This document shows positions 1 through 7,620 of a DNA stretch of 19,689 bases, in pieces. The notes under the pieces were generated by a model. The model saw only the letters and a program-made list of their open reading frames with translations, was not told the origin of the DNA and searched no databases. Both the position numbers and the translations under genes were made by a program. Positions within the stretch are counted from its first letter, which is position 1; each line of letters begins with the position of its first letter. The DNA comes from Pseudomonadota bacterium. Its GTDB lineage: Bacteria; Pseudomonadota; Gammaproteobacteria; Burkholderiales; Ferrovaceae. The DNA lies in the NCBI GenBank assembly GCA_021811005.1, contig JAJZPY010000027.1, positions 1-19,689 of the forward strand. The letters are read 5' to 3'.

Positions 1-580
1 CGATGAAGCGCTGGAAGCGGCGCGTGCGCTGCTCGGCGAATCGCAAAACCTGTCGGTGGTGGATCGCGAGCGGGTGTTCGGGTACCTGGAAGGCAGCGGA
101 AAAATGATTCTGGTGGAGCCGCAGGCCTTGCTGACGGAAGCTTCCCGCCTGCTGGGGCTCGATGGGCAGAAGATGTCCAAGTCCTACAACAACACCATCG
201 CCCTGCGCGAAGACGAGGCGAGCATCACCCGGAAAATTCGCACCATGCCCACGGATCCGGCCCGCGTGCGACGCACGGATCCTGGCGAACCCAACCGTTG
301 CCCGGTTTACTCTTTTCATCAGATCTACAGCGACGACGCCACGCGCGACTGGGTGCAACAGGGATGTCGCTCCGCGGGCATCGGTTGTCTTGAATGCAAG
401 CAACCCGTGGTGGACCGCGTGCTCGAAGAGTTGCGTCCCATCCGCGAAAAGGCGCAAGCCTACCTGGACGATCCTACCCTGGTGCGCAACGTGATTGCCG
501 ATGGTTGCGAACGGGCGCGCAAGCTGGCGGCCGATACCCTGCGCGATGTGCGCGAAAGCATCGGGCTGTCCTACTCATGA
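1..580 (+). CDS. trpS: Tryptophanyl-tRNA synthetase, C-terminal part (5' truncated by window edge)
   Basis: Class I aminoacyl-tRNA synthetase that charges tRNA-Trp with tryptophan in the cytoplasm. The reading frame is open from base 2, so the start and the N-terminal Rossmann half with the HIGH-type motif lie upstream; 192 residues are visible. The KMSKS loop is at bases 170-184, followed by NNT and the conserved KIRTMPTDPARVRRTDPG stretch. Further on comes the Cys-containing segment GCRSAGIGCLECKQP, which I associate with the longer (about 400-residue) betaproteobacterial TrpRS, then the helical anticodon-recognition part ending DVRESIGLSYS. The TGA stop (578-580) overlaps the scpA ATG by 4 bp (ATGA), so scpA is probably translationally coupled. 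The promoter is outside the window. Confidence 0.97.
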   Translation, partial: DEALEAARALLGESQNLSVVDRERVFGYLEGSGKMILVEPQALLTEASRLLGLDGQKMSKSYNNTIALREDEASITRKIRTMPTDPARVRRTDPGEPNRCPVYSFHQIYSDDATRDWVQQGCRSAGIGCLECKQPVVDRVLEELRPIREKAQAYLDDPTLVRNVIADGCERARKLAADTLRDVRESIGLSYS

Positions 581-1404
581 ACGAAGCGGCGGACCTGCTC
601 GAAGTTCCCTTGGCAGAGCCCATTGCCAAGGTGCGCGGCGAGCCGTTCGTGGGCCTGCCCCAGGATCTTTACATTCCGCCCGAAGCGCTTGAGGTGTTCC
701 TAGAAAGCTTCGAAGGGCCGCTCGACCTGCTGCTCTACCTGATTCGCAAGAATTCCCTCGATATCCTGGATATTCCCATGGCGGAACTGACCCGCCAGTA
801 CATGGAATACGTGGAAGCCATGCGCAGCCGCCGGCTGGAGCTGGCGGCGGAATATCTCGTGATGGCCGCGGTGCTGATTGAAATCAAGTCGCGCATGCTG
901 CTGCCGCGCCCCGCCGCGGTCGCCTCCGACGAAGAAACGGATCCGCGTGCCGAACTGATGCGGCGATTGATGGAATATGAGCAAATGAAGCAGGCTGCCC
1001 TGACGCTGGACGAGCTGCCCCGCAACGGCAGGGAGTTTGCTGCGGTCCAGGTCTGGGTGGATGAAACGCTCAACCAGCGCCTGCCCCAGATCACGGCACG
1101 CGACCTGCTGGAAGCCTGGGCGCAGGTGCTGTCCCGCGCGAAGATCAATCAGCACCATCGCATCACGCGCGAGCAGCTGTCCGTGCGTGAGCACATGACG
1201 CGCATCCTGCGGCGCCTGCGCGAGCAGACCTTCGTGGTGTTTCACGAACTGTTCGAATCCGGCGTCACGGTGCCCGAGGCCGTGGTCAATTTCATCGCCA
1301 TTCTGGAACTCGTCAAGGAATCATTGGTGAAAGTGTCCCAGTCGGAAGCTTATGCCCCGTTGTATCTGAGTTTGGCCGAATCGGCCTCGGAGTTGCCTTC
1401 ATGA
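577..1404 (+). CDS. scpA: Segregation and condensation protein A (kleisin subunit of SMC-ScpAB)
   Basis: Kleisin that bridges the two SMC heads and binds ScpB, forming the bacterial condensin that compacts and separates replicated chromosomes. 275 residues from the ATG at 577. The start is chosen by the ATGA overlap with trpS and because the family N-terminal motif FEGPLDLLLYLI (residues 45-56) and the preceding LPQDLYIPPEALEVFLE are intact. The second family signature, AAEYLVMAAVLIEIKSRMLL, is at residues 90-109. The last third is the winged-helix region that contacts the SMC head cap. About 45 residues precede the motif, an N-terminal tail I regard as usual for betaproteobacterial ScpA. The TGA overlaps the scpB ATG by 4 bp. 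Its partner smc lies 6.7 kb away in the same direction. No strong Shine-Dalgarno sequence is visible, consistent with coupling. Confidence 0.96.
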   Translation: MNEAADLLEVPLAEPIAKVRGEPFVGLPQDLYIPPEALEVFLESFEGPLDLLLYLIRKNSLDILDIPMAELTRQYMEYVEAMRSRRLELAAEYLVMAAVLIEIKSRMLLPRPAAVASDEETDPRAELMRRLMEYEQMKQAALTLDELPRNGREFAAVQVWVDETLNQRLPQITARDLLEAWAQVLSRAKINQHHRITREQLSVREHMTRILRRLREQTFVVFHELFESGVTVPEAVVNFIAILELVKESLVKVSQSEAYAPLYLSLAESASELPS

Positions 1405-1958
1405 CTTTGCCTGAAACAGAAATACCTGCCGCCAAGCAACTGCTGGAAGCAGCCCTTCTGTCGAGCCCGGAAGCAGTGCCGATGGCGCAATTGCGAAAGC
1501 TGTTCGAACCGGAACTGGCGGCCGATACCGTTCGGCGCCTGCTGGAATCGTTGCAGGAGGATTGGCAGGCGCGCGCCGTGGAACTGGTGCAGGTGGCCAG
1601 CGGCTGGCGTTTTCAGACGCGGCCCGAAGCGCAGGAAAAAATTGCGCGCATGATTCCGGAAAAGCCGCCGCGTTATTCCCGCGCGGTCATGGAAACGCTG
1701 GCCATCATTGCCTACCGCCAGCCGGTGACGCGCGGCGACATCGAGGAAATCCGGGGAGTGGCCGTGTCCACGCCGGTATTGCGCACGCTGGAGGCGCGCG
1801 GCTGGATCGAAGTGGTGGGCCACCGCGAAGTGCCCGGACGCCCGGCGCTCTATGGCACCACGCCCCTGCTGCTGGATGATCTCAACTTGCGCTCCCTGCA
1901 GGAACTCCCTCCCTTGGCCCCGTTAGGTGAAGACGTTGTCCTCCCAGAAGCTTCATAA
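1401..1958 (+). CDS. scpB: Segregation and condensation protein B
   Basis: Kite-type subunit of SMC-ScpAB that dimerises and binds the middle of ScpA. 185 residues, normal for the family. Two winged-helix domains are recognisable: residues about 10-85, and about 93-155 with the family signature ETLAIIAYRQPVTRGDIEEI (98-117) and GRPALYGTT (146-154). The ATG overlaps the scpA stop (ATGA, 1401-1404). The last 30 residues are Leu/Pro/Glu-rich and variable in the family, and the rluB start lies inside this tail (32-bp overlap). Confidence 0.96.
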   Translation: MTLPETEIPAAKQLLEAALLSSPEAVPMAQLRKLFEPELAADTVRRLLESLQEDWQARAVELVQVASGWRFQTRPEAQEKIARMIPEKPPRYSRAVMETLAIIAYRQPVTRGDIEEIRGVAVSTPVLRTLEARGWIEVVGHREVPGRPALYGTTPLLLDDLNLRSLQELPPLAPLGEDVVLPEAS

Positions 1959-2766
1959 GGTCCTGGCGCAGTCCGGCCTGGGTTCCCGTCGCGACATGGA
2001 AGCCCTGATCATTGCCGGAGAAGTCCGGGTCAATGGGCAGGTGGCGACCATCGGAACCCGCATTGGCCCTGACGACCGGGTGACGGTATCCCGTCGCCCG
2101 GTTCGCCTGAATTTCGCGGAAGCGTTGCCGCAAATCCTGATTTATCACAAGCCTGAAGGGGAAATCGTCAGCCGCGACGACCCGGCAGGGCGTGAGTCGG
2201 TGTTCGGCAAGCTGCCCCGGGTACGCGGCGCCAAATGGGTGAGCGTGGGGCGACTTGATTTCAACACGAGCGGTCTGCTGATTTTTACCACCAGTGGCGA
2301 ATTGGCCAACCGCCTCAGCCATCCCCGTTTTGAGGTGGAGCGCGAGTACGCGGTTCGGGTGGTGGGCACGCTGAGCGAAGACCAGATGCGTTCGGCCTGC
2401 CGCGAAATCCAGCTGGAGGATGGCCCTGCCCGTTTTGAGCGCATTCGGGACAATGGCGGTGAAGGAACCAACCACTGGTACCAGGTGATCATCAAGGAAG
2501 GGCGCAATCGCGAAGTGCGGCGCATGTTCGAAGCCCTGCACCTGATGGTGGGTCGCCTGATCCGGGTGCGTTTCGGAATCATCAGCCTGCCGCCCCGTCT
2601 CAAGCGGGGTCAGTTTGCGGAACTTGAAGCGACAGATGTCGCGCGCATACTCCAGTGGGCCGGAATGGCGCCCCAGCCACCGCGTCAGGGGCAGGCCCAA
2701 AGGCAAGGCCGCAGTCGGATCCGTCAGGCTCCGGGCAAATCTTCGCGGCACACCGCGAAAACGTAA
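1927..2766 (+). CDS. rluB: 23S rRNA pseudouridine synthase, RluB type
   Basis: Pseudouridine synthase of the RsuA/RluB/RluE family, expected to convert U2605 (E. coli numbering) of 23S rRNA to pseudouridine. 279 residues. An N-terminal S4 RNA-binding domain spans residues about 8-53 (KVLAQSGLGSRR start). The catalytic domain carries GRLDFNTSGLLIF with nucleophile Asp111, then LANRLSHPRFEVEREY, and later EGRNREVRRMFEAL near residues 190-205. The basic tail after about residue 250 is typical of RluB. The start is a GTG at 1927 inside scpB. The next in-frame ATG (1996) would cut the S4 domain, so GTG is preferred; a TTG at 1936 is a less likely alternative. Its 3' end overlaps the opposing prmB by 43 bp. 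RluB fits better than RluE or RluF because of the tail and the scpAB neighbourhood. Confidence 0.93.
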   Translation: MKTLSSQKLHKVLAQSGLGSRRDMEALIIAGEVRVNGQVATIGTRIGPDDRVTVSRRPVRLNFAEALPQILIYHKPEGEIVSRDDPAGRESVFGKLPRVRGAKWVSVGRLDFNTSGLLIFTTSGELANRLSHPRFEVEREYAVRVVGTLSEDQMRSACREIQLEDGPARFERIRDNGGEGTNHWYQVIIKEGRNREVRRMFEALHLMVGRLIRVRFGIISLPPRLKRGQFAELEATDVARILQWAGMAPQPPRQGQAQRQGRSRIRQAPGKSSRHTAKT

Positions 2767-3626
2767 CTGTCCCCTCCGGGGAGGTCGAGCCAGACCCAGG
2801 GAATTTCAGGAAAGGCCGCTTCCAACGTTGCGCGCTGGTGGCCGATTTCCACCACCAGCAAGCCGCCCGGCTTGAGATGGGCGGGCGCTCCGGCAATCAG
2901 TCGGCGCACGTGGTCCAGTCCGTCAGGGCCGCTGGCCAGCGCCATTTCAGGCTCCTTGCGATATTCGGCAGGAAGCGAAGCCATGGCCGCTTCGTCCACA
3001 TAGGGCGGATTGGAAATGATGAGATCGTAGGCCTGGGGCTCCAGGCCTTCGTACAGGTCGCCACGATGCAGTCGGATTCGACTTTCCAGGCCGTAGTCCG
3101 CCACGTTTTTGCGGGCCACTTCCAGTGCCTCGGGCGACAGGTCCACGGCGTCCACCTGCGCATTCGGACAGCGCAGGGCCAGCAATATGGCCAGCGATCC
3201 GCCTCCGGTACAGATATCGGCTGCGCGCGAGACTTCGTCGAAATCTTCGATCCAGGGTTCAAGCCCTTCCTGCAGGGCGTCTGCAATGAAGGAGCGCGGC
3301 ACGATGGTGCGCTCGTCCACGTAAAACCGGAAGGGGCCGAGCCAGGCTTCATGCGTCAGATAGGCCGCCGGTACGCGTTCTTCCACGCGCCGGCGCACCA
3401 AGGCCAGCGCCGTGCGCCGCTCTTCGGGCAGGAGGCGGGCATCGAGCCAGAGTTCGCGCTGATCATGGGGTAATCCCAGCGCATGCAGCACCAGGTAGCT
3501 CGCTTCTTCGGTCGGGCCGGGGTAACCGTGCCCAAAATAGATTTGATGCGAGGAAAAGGCGGATACGGCGAAGCGGAGCAAGTCGCGCACCGTGACCAGA
3601 TGGTCGGCAGCCTGATCCCAGTTCAT
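2724..3626 (-). CDS. prmB: Ribosomal protein L3 N5-glutamine methyltransferase PrmB
   Basis: SAM-dependent methyltransferase of the HemK/PrmA-C class that methylates a glutamine of ribosomal protein L3. 300 residues, close to the E. coli length. SAM-binding motif I is AADICTGGGSLAI (residues 136-148), the acidic motif VDAVDLSPEAL follows at about 158-168, and the catalytic NPPYVDEA is at 206-213, which defines Gln N5-methyltransferases. The N-terminal helical substrate-binding part (RDLLRFAVSAF, GHGYPGPTEEA) is of PrmB rather than PrmC type. The start ATG at 3626 overlaps the dapE stop (ATGA). The frame stays open further upstream to 3911, but that stretch is antiparallel to conserved dapE sequence and is not expected to be coding. 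The 3' end overlaps rluB tail to tail. Confidence 0.94.
   Translation of the reverse strand: MNWDQAADHLVTVRDLLRFAVSAFSSHQIYFGHGYPGPTEEASYLVLHALGLPHDQRELWLDARLLPEERRTALALVRRRVEERVPAAYLTHEAWLGPFRFYVDERTIVPRSFIADALQEGLEPWIEDFDEVSRAADICTGGGSLAILLALRCPNAQVDAVDLSPEALEVARKNVADYGLESRIRLHRGDLYEGLEPQAYDLIISNPPYVDEAAMASLPAEYRKEPEMALASGPDGLDHVRRLIAGAPAHLKPGGLLVVEIGHQRATLEAAFPEIPWVWLDLPGGDSYVFAVCREDLPGA
2742..2782. other. Two adjacent inverted repeats at the convergent rluB/prmB ends
   Basis: First repeat: TTCGCGG (2742-2748), loop CACA, CCGCGAA (2753-2759), a perfect 7-bp stem. It lies inside the bases that encode both the RluB and the PrmB C-termini. Second repeat: TCCCC (2770-2774), loop TCC, GGGGA (2778-2782). 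Neither is followed by a proper T-tract on either strand (plus strand continues AACGTAAC; minus strand after the first stem continues GATTTG). A bidirectional attenuator is possible, but a canonical intrinsic terminator is not shown. Confidence 0.4.
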
Positions 3627-4765
3627 GCGGAGGCTCCGGCCAGCAGGAGGCGTTCCATGACGTTGCGGTAAATGGCCGACAGCGGGGTCAGATCGTTCAC
3701 GGGGATGCTCTCGTTGCGCTGATGAATGGTGGCATTGCATGGCCCGAATTCCACCACCTGGGAACAGAGGGCGATCAGGAAGCGGCCGTCGGATGTTCCG
3801 CCCGTGGTGGACACCTCCGGCGTATTCCCCGTGACCTGGGCGATGGCGGAGGACAGGGCAGACACGAGCGGACCCCGTGGCGTCAGGAAAGGGCGTGCCC
3901 CGAGTTCCCAACGCACCTCATAATCCAGGTCGTGCCGTGCCAGCACTGCTTCGGTTCTTTCCCGCAGCGACGATTCGGTGCTGGCCGTGGAAAAGCGGAA
4001 ATTGAACCAGGCGGTCAGTTCCCCGGGTATGACGTTGGTGGCGCCGGTACCGCTTTGCACATTGGAGATCTGGAAGGTGGTTGCCGGAAAATCCCCGTTG
4101 GGTTCATCCCAGGTCATGGCCGCGAGTTCGGCCAGCGCAGGGGCGGCCAAATGAATGGGGTTGCGGGCCAGGTGGGGGTAGGCCACATGCCCCTGGCGGC
4201 CGCGAACGGTGAGCACGCCCGAAAGGGAGCCCCGCCGGCCGTTCTTGAGGGTGTCTCCCAGGCGCTCGACTGAAGTGGGCTCTCCCACGATGCAGTAATC
4301 GGGTGAAATGCCTTGATCGCGCAACCATTCCACGACGCGAACCGTGCCATCCACTGCCGGGCCTTCTTCGTCGGAAGTCAGGAGCAGGGCGATGGAACCG
4401 GGGGCTGCCGGATGGTCGGTGCAAAACGCTTCGATGGCCGTGACGAAAGCGGCCAGGGAGGACTTCATGTCGGCAGCACCCCGACCGTACAGCAGTCCGT
4501 CGCGGATTTCCGGTGAGAAAGGCGGTGATTGCCAGCTGCCTTCCGGGCCCGGAGGCACGACGTCGGTGTGTCCGGCAAACACCAGCAGCGGCGCCTGCGT
4601 GCCCCGCCGCAACCACAGGTTGCGCACGTTGCCGAAGGCGAGCCATTCGGCTGAAAACCCGAAACGGGCCAGCCGTTCGGCCAACAGCGTTTGGCAGCCG
4701 GCGTCTTCCGGCGTGACGGAAGGCAGGCGAATCAGTTGTTGGGCAAGTTCGAGCGTTGGATCCAT
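3623..4765 (-). CDS. dapE: Succinyl-diaminopimelate desuccinylase
   Basis: M20-family dinuclear zinc hydrolase that removes succinate from N-succinyl-L,L-diaminopimelate, late in the succinylase route to meso-DAP and lysine. 380 residues, normal length. Metal and catalytic residues are in order: H66 and D68 in FAGHTDVVPPG, D99 in YGRGAADMKSS, E133/E134 in TSDEEGPA, E162 in VGEPTS, and H348 in NATIHQRNES. The dimerisation lid with TGGTSDGRF is present. The residue before NATIH is Cys where Val or Leu is usual (FGPCNATIH), probably neutral. The start ATG at 4765 has GAGGA at 4778-4782 upstream; a start 16 codons earlier would run into the NRDE gene and lacks family similarity. Gap to the upstream NRDE gene is 14 bp; 4-bp overlap with prmB. 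Confidence 0.96.
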   Translation of the reverse strand: MDPTLELAQQLIRLPSVTPEDAGCQTLLAERLARFGFSAEWLAFGNVRNLWLRRGTQAPLLVFAGHTDVVPPGPEGSWQSPPFSPEIRDGLLYGRGAADMKSSLAAFVTAIEAFCTDHPAAPGSIALLLTSDEEGPAVDGTVRVVEWLRDQGISPDYCIVGEPTSVERLGDTLKNGRRGSLSGVLTVRGRQGHVAYPHLARNPIHLAAPALAELAAMTWDEPNGDFPATTFQISNVQSGTGATNVIPGELTAWFNFRFSTASTESSLRERTEAVLARHDLDYEVRWELGARPFLTPRGPLVSALSSAIAQVTGNTPEVSTTGGTSDGRFLIALCSQVVEFGPCNATIHQRNESIPVNDLTPLSAIYRNVMERLLLAGASA

Positions 4766-4779
4766 GGATGCATCATTCC

Positions 4780-5580
4780 TCAAGACAGCATTATGCCGGA
4801 TTCCCCCGTGCATTCGCCGTCGGGGCTGAAGCGACGTTCGCCAAACCAGGCGGCTCCGTCGGCCCGTTTCAGCAGGACCGTGGTGCTGCGTGTTCCGTAA
4901 AGGGGATCGCGGATGAAGGCAGCGGAAATGAGGCGTTCCCGTGCGAGGGGAATGCCTGTATCCGGCAGCAGGTCATCCGGGTAAGGGGCCGGGTCGGCCA
5001 GCAGATCCATGAGGTCACGGGACAGTTCGGCCAAGGAGGGGGAGGCAGGCTCCTGCAACAGCGGGTGGTCGGGAGCGTCATCCAGCAAGGCGGCAAGCCC
5101 CCGTTTTGCCGCCAGTACTTTGGGCCAGGGGGTGTCCAGCAGGTGGTTGCTCAGCCCATAAATACCGGGAGACAACGGGATGATGGCCGCTGTGCGGCTT
5201 TCAAGGCAGAACAGTTGCCGGCCATCGCCCACCAGCAGGTTGAAATCGTTGTAGTCCGACAGGCGCTGCTTCACGGTTTCCAGCCAGGGCAACGGAGGGG
5301 CCCCGTTCGTGAGGAATTCGCGCGGAAGTTCGCCACGCGAGCGGCGCTTGCGATCGAATTGGGAAGGGTCCCGATAGTTGGTCAGTGCGGCAAACCGGCC
5401 ATTCCGGGTGGCCCCAAGCCAGGTGCCTCCGGCTTCCAGGTCGCGCCCCGCGCACACGTCCGGATGGTCGTCCCAGTAGGCAGCCGGCGCGCTGGGGCGT
5501 GCATGGAACTCGTCCCGGTTGGCCACCACGGCCAATGTGTACGCAGGGTGAGCCTGCCAGGCCAGCGCGACAAGGCACAT
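4780..5580 (-). CDS. NRDE/TANGO2-family protein of unknown role
   Basis: 266 residues, family identified by the N-terminal MCLVALAW followed by the signature NRDE at residues 21-24 (VVANRDEFHARP), then AGRDLEAGGTWLG, FAALTNYRDP, FNLLVGDG and YGLSNHLLDTPWPKV. A Cys at position 2, exposed after Met removal, is the residue that makes the fold resemble Ntn hydrolases. No signal peptide or membrane segment, so cytoplasmic. The C-terminal RSTTVLL and GERRFSP stretch is also family-typical. The family's biochemical role is not settled; eukaryotic TANGO2 has been linked to lipid metabolism and heme trafficking, which remains debated. It sits between dapD (3-bp gap) and dapE (14-bp gap) on the same strand, so it is surely co-transcribed with the dap genes. 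GGGG about 8 bases upstream of the ATG is a usable ribosome binding site. Confidence 0.88.
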   Translation of the reverse strand: MCLVALAWQAHPAYTLAVVANRDEFHARPSAPAAYWDDHPDVCAGRDLEAGGTWLGATRNGRFAALTNYRDPSQFDRKRRSRGELPREFLTNGAPPLPWLETVKQRLSDYNDFNLLVGDGRQLFCLESRTAAIIPLSPGIYGLSNHLLDTPWPKVLAAKRGLAALLDDAPDHPLLQEPASPSLAELSRDLMDLLADPAPYPDDLLPDTGIPLARERLISAAFIRDPLYGTRSTTVLLKRADGAAWFGERRFSPDGECTGESGIMLS

Positions 5581-5583
5581 CGT

Positions 5584-6405
5584 TCAGTCACCCCGCAGCA
5601 GCTCGTTGATGCTGGTCTTGGCCCGGGTCTTGGCATCCACTTTTTTCACGATGACGGCGCAGTACAGGCTGTACTGGCCGTTTGCAGCCGGCAGGTTTCC
5701 GGAAACGACGACCGAGCCGGGAGGCACGTGGCCGTAGCTTACCGTTCCGGTTTCACGGTCGTAGATCTTGGTGCTTTGCCCGATGTAAACCCCCATCGAA
5801 ATGACCGATCCTTCCCCCACGATGACGCCTTCCACGATTTCGGAACGGGCCCCGATGAAGCAATGGTCTTCGATGATGGTGGGGTTGGCCTGAACCGGCT
5901 CCAGCACGCCGCCGATGCCAACGCCGCCCGAGAGATGCACATGCTTGCCGATCTGGGCGCAGGACCCCACCGTGGCCCAGGTGTCGACCATGGTGGATTC
6001 GTCCACGTAGGCACCGATATTCACATACGACGGCATGAGCACCACGTTGCGTGCAATGTGGCTGCCGCGCCGCGCCACGGCAGGCGGCACGACCCGGAAG
6101 CCACCGGTTTCGAAGTCGCGATCGGTGTAGCGGGAAAACTTGCTGTCCACCTTGTCCCAGTACTGGGTGAAGCCGCCGTCAACGCGGGCATTGTCCTTCA
6201 GGCGGAAGGACAGCAGCACCGCTTTCTTGATCCACTGGTGGGTGACCCAGGTGCCGTCGATTTTTTCGGCGACACGCAGGATTCCGGCGTCGAGACCGTC
6301 CAGGACGGTCTCGACGGCATCGCGCAATCCGGCTGGCGGAGCGGCAGGGGTCCAGGAGGCGCGATTTTCGAAGGCTTCTTCAATCAGTGGCTGGGGAGAC
6401 GACAT
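5584..6405 (-). CDS. dapD: Tetrahydrodipicolinate N-succinyltransferase
   Basis: Transfers succinyl from succinyl-CoA to tetrahydrodipicolinate, the entry step of the succinylase branch of DAP/lysine synthesis. 273 residues, matching the usual 274. An N-terminal helical domain (residues 1-about 100) with HQWIKKAVLLSFRL is followed by a left-handed beta-helix of hexapeptide repeats (about 105-250: NIGAYVDESTMVD, IGKHVHLSGGVGIGG, VGEGSVISMGVYIG). Catalytic residues D141 and E189 fall at the family positions. The ATG at 6405 is preceded by CAGGAAA at good spacing, and lies inside the dapC 3' end (26-bp overlap). The frame continues upstream to 6564 but only as antisense of dapC-coding sequence. 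Sits directly after dapC and before the NRDE gene. Confidence 0.97.
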   Translation of the reverse strand: MSSPQPLIEEAFENRASWTPAAPPAGLRDAVETVLDGLDAGILRVAEKIDGTWVTHQWIKKAVLLSFRLKDNARVDGGFTQYWDKVDSKFSRYTDRDFETGGFRVVPPAVARRGSHIARNVVLMPSYVNIGAYVDESTMVDTWATVGSCAQIGKHVHLSGGVGIGGVLEPVQANPTIIEDHCFIGARSEIVEGVIVGEGSVISMGVYIGQSTKIYDRETGTVSYGHVPPGSVVVSGNLPAANGQYSLYCAVIVKKVDAKTRAKTSINELLRGD

Positions 6406-7609
6406 GGGTGTTTTCCTGTAGCGAGTGGGTGAATGCAACCAGGCGGTGAGCGGCTTCCACCGTTTCCTCCAGGCTGCCGACCAGTGCGATGCGAATGCGC
6501 TGCTGGCCCGGGTTCGTGCCTTGTGCGGCACGGGCCAGCAGGCTGCCCGGCAGCACGGCCACATTGGCCGCGCGCATCAATCCGACCGCGAAATCGGTGT
6601 CGGGAACGGGCGTGCGGGCCCAGTAATAAAAGCTGGCTTGCGGTGTGTCGAGCGGCAGGTGCGGATGGACGATGCGATGAAAGGCTTCCATTTTTTCCCG
6701 GTACAGCCGGCGGTTTTCCTGCACGTGGACTTCGTCCTGCCAGGCGGTTTCGCTGGCTGCCTGGACAGCCGGATTCATGGCGCTGCCGTGGTAGGTGCGA
6801 TAGAGCGCAAAACGCTGCAGCAGTTTGCGGTCGCCGGCGGCAAACGCCGAACGCAGGCCGGGCACGTTGGAACGCTTGGACAGGCTGCCCATCGCAATCA
6901 GGCGGGGGTAGCCCGATCGGCCCAGGGCCTGGGCGGCTTGCAGCGAACCGAGCGGCGGAGACGACTCGTCGGGATAGATCTCCGAATAGCATTCGTCGCT
7001 CACGATGGTGAATCCGTAACGGTCCGACAGTTCGAACAGGATGCGCCATTCTTCCAGCGTCATCACGCGCCCCGTGGGATTGCCGGGAGAGCAGGCGAAG
7101 ACCACCTGGGTACGCGCCCAGACCGTCGAAGGCACCGATGCGTAATCCACCAGGAAATTGCGCTCCGGATCGGCATTGACGAACCAGGGCTGCCCGCCGG
7201 CCAGAAGCGCGGCGCCTTCGTAGATCTGGTAGAACGGGTTCGGGCAGACGGCATAGGCATCCGGCCGGTCCGGATCCATCAGCACCTGGGTCACTGAAAA
7301 CAGCGCTTCGCGGCTGCCCAGCGTGGGCAGGACTTCGGTGGCGGGATCGAGGGCTTTCAGACCGAAGCGCCGCTGAAGCCAGTGGGCGATGGCGGCTCGC
7401 AGGCTATCGCTTCCCAGGGTTGCCGGGTAATGGGACAAACCGGACAGATGGCGTGTCAGGGCTTCCTGGATGAATGCCGGGGTGGCATGGCGCGGCTCTC
7501 CAACGGACAGGGCAATCGGGGCGAGTCCGGCGGCCGGCTGCACGCCGTGCATGAGGCGCCGCAGACGCTCGAAAGGATAAGGTTGGAGGCGCTCCAGGCG
7601 AGGGTTCAT
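6380..7609 (-). CDS. dapC: N-succinyldiaminopimelate aminotransferase
   Basis: PLP-dependent class I/II aminotransferase that converts N-succinyl-2-amino-6-ketopimelate to N-succinyl-L,L-DAP using glutamate, the step between DapD and DapE. 409 residues. PLP contacts are visible: SPGNPTG (N177), VSDECYSEIY (D205, Y208), and Schiff-base Lys245 in GSLSKRSNVPGLR. The C-terminal arginine region QRIRIALVG is near residue 383. Location directly before dapD, plus similarity to the Bordetella-type DapC as I recall it, favours DapC over a generic aspartate aminotransferase. The start ATG (7609) gives the conserved N-terminus MNPRLERLQPYPFERLR; no clear Shine-Dalgarno sequence is seen. Gap to queF is 11 bp. 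Confidence 0.94.
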   Translation of the reverse strand: MNPRLERLQPYPFERLRRLMHGVQPAAGLAPIALSVGEPRHATPAFIQEALTRHLSGLSHYPATLGSDSLRAAIAHWLQRRFGLKALDPATEVLPTLGSREALFSVTQVLMDPDRPDAYAVCPNPFYQIYEGAALLAGGQPWFVNADPERNFLVDYASVPSTVWARTQVVFACSPGNPTGRVMTLEEWRILFELSDRYGFTIVSDECYSEIYPDESSPPLGSLQAAQALGRSGYPRLIAMGSLSKRSNVPGLRSAFAAGDRKLLQRFALYRTYHGSAMNPAVQAASETAWQDEVHVQENRRLYREKMEAFHRIVHPHLPLDTPQASFYYWARTPVPDTDFAVGLMRAANVAVLPGSLLARAAQGTNPGQQRIRIALVGSLEETVEAAHRLVAFTHSLQENTHVVSPATD

Positions 7610-7620
7610 GGGTGGGCCGT

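Noticed and set aside
3627..3911. Possible 95-residue N-terminal extension of PrmB
   Set aside because: The stretch lies on the same strand inside dapE in another frame; PrmB from 3626 already has full family length and an ATGA junction.
4756..6432. A 558-codon open frame on the plus strand opposite dapE, the NRDE gene and dapD
   Set aside because: It spans three well-supported genes in antisense, is Gly/Arg/His/Gln-rich as such shadows are, and has no family similarity I recognise.
6406..6564. Possible 53-residue N-terminal extension of DapD
   Set aside because: It is out of frame within dapC; the start at 6405 has a ribosome binding site and places D141 and E189 at the expected numbers.
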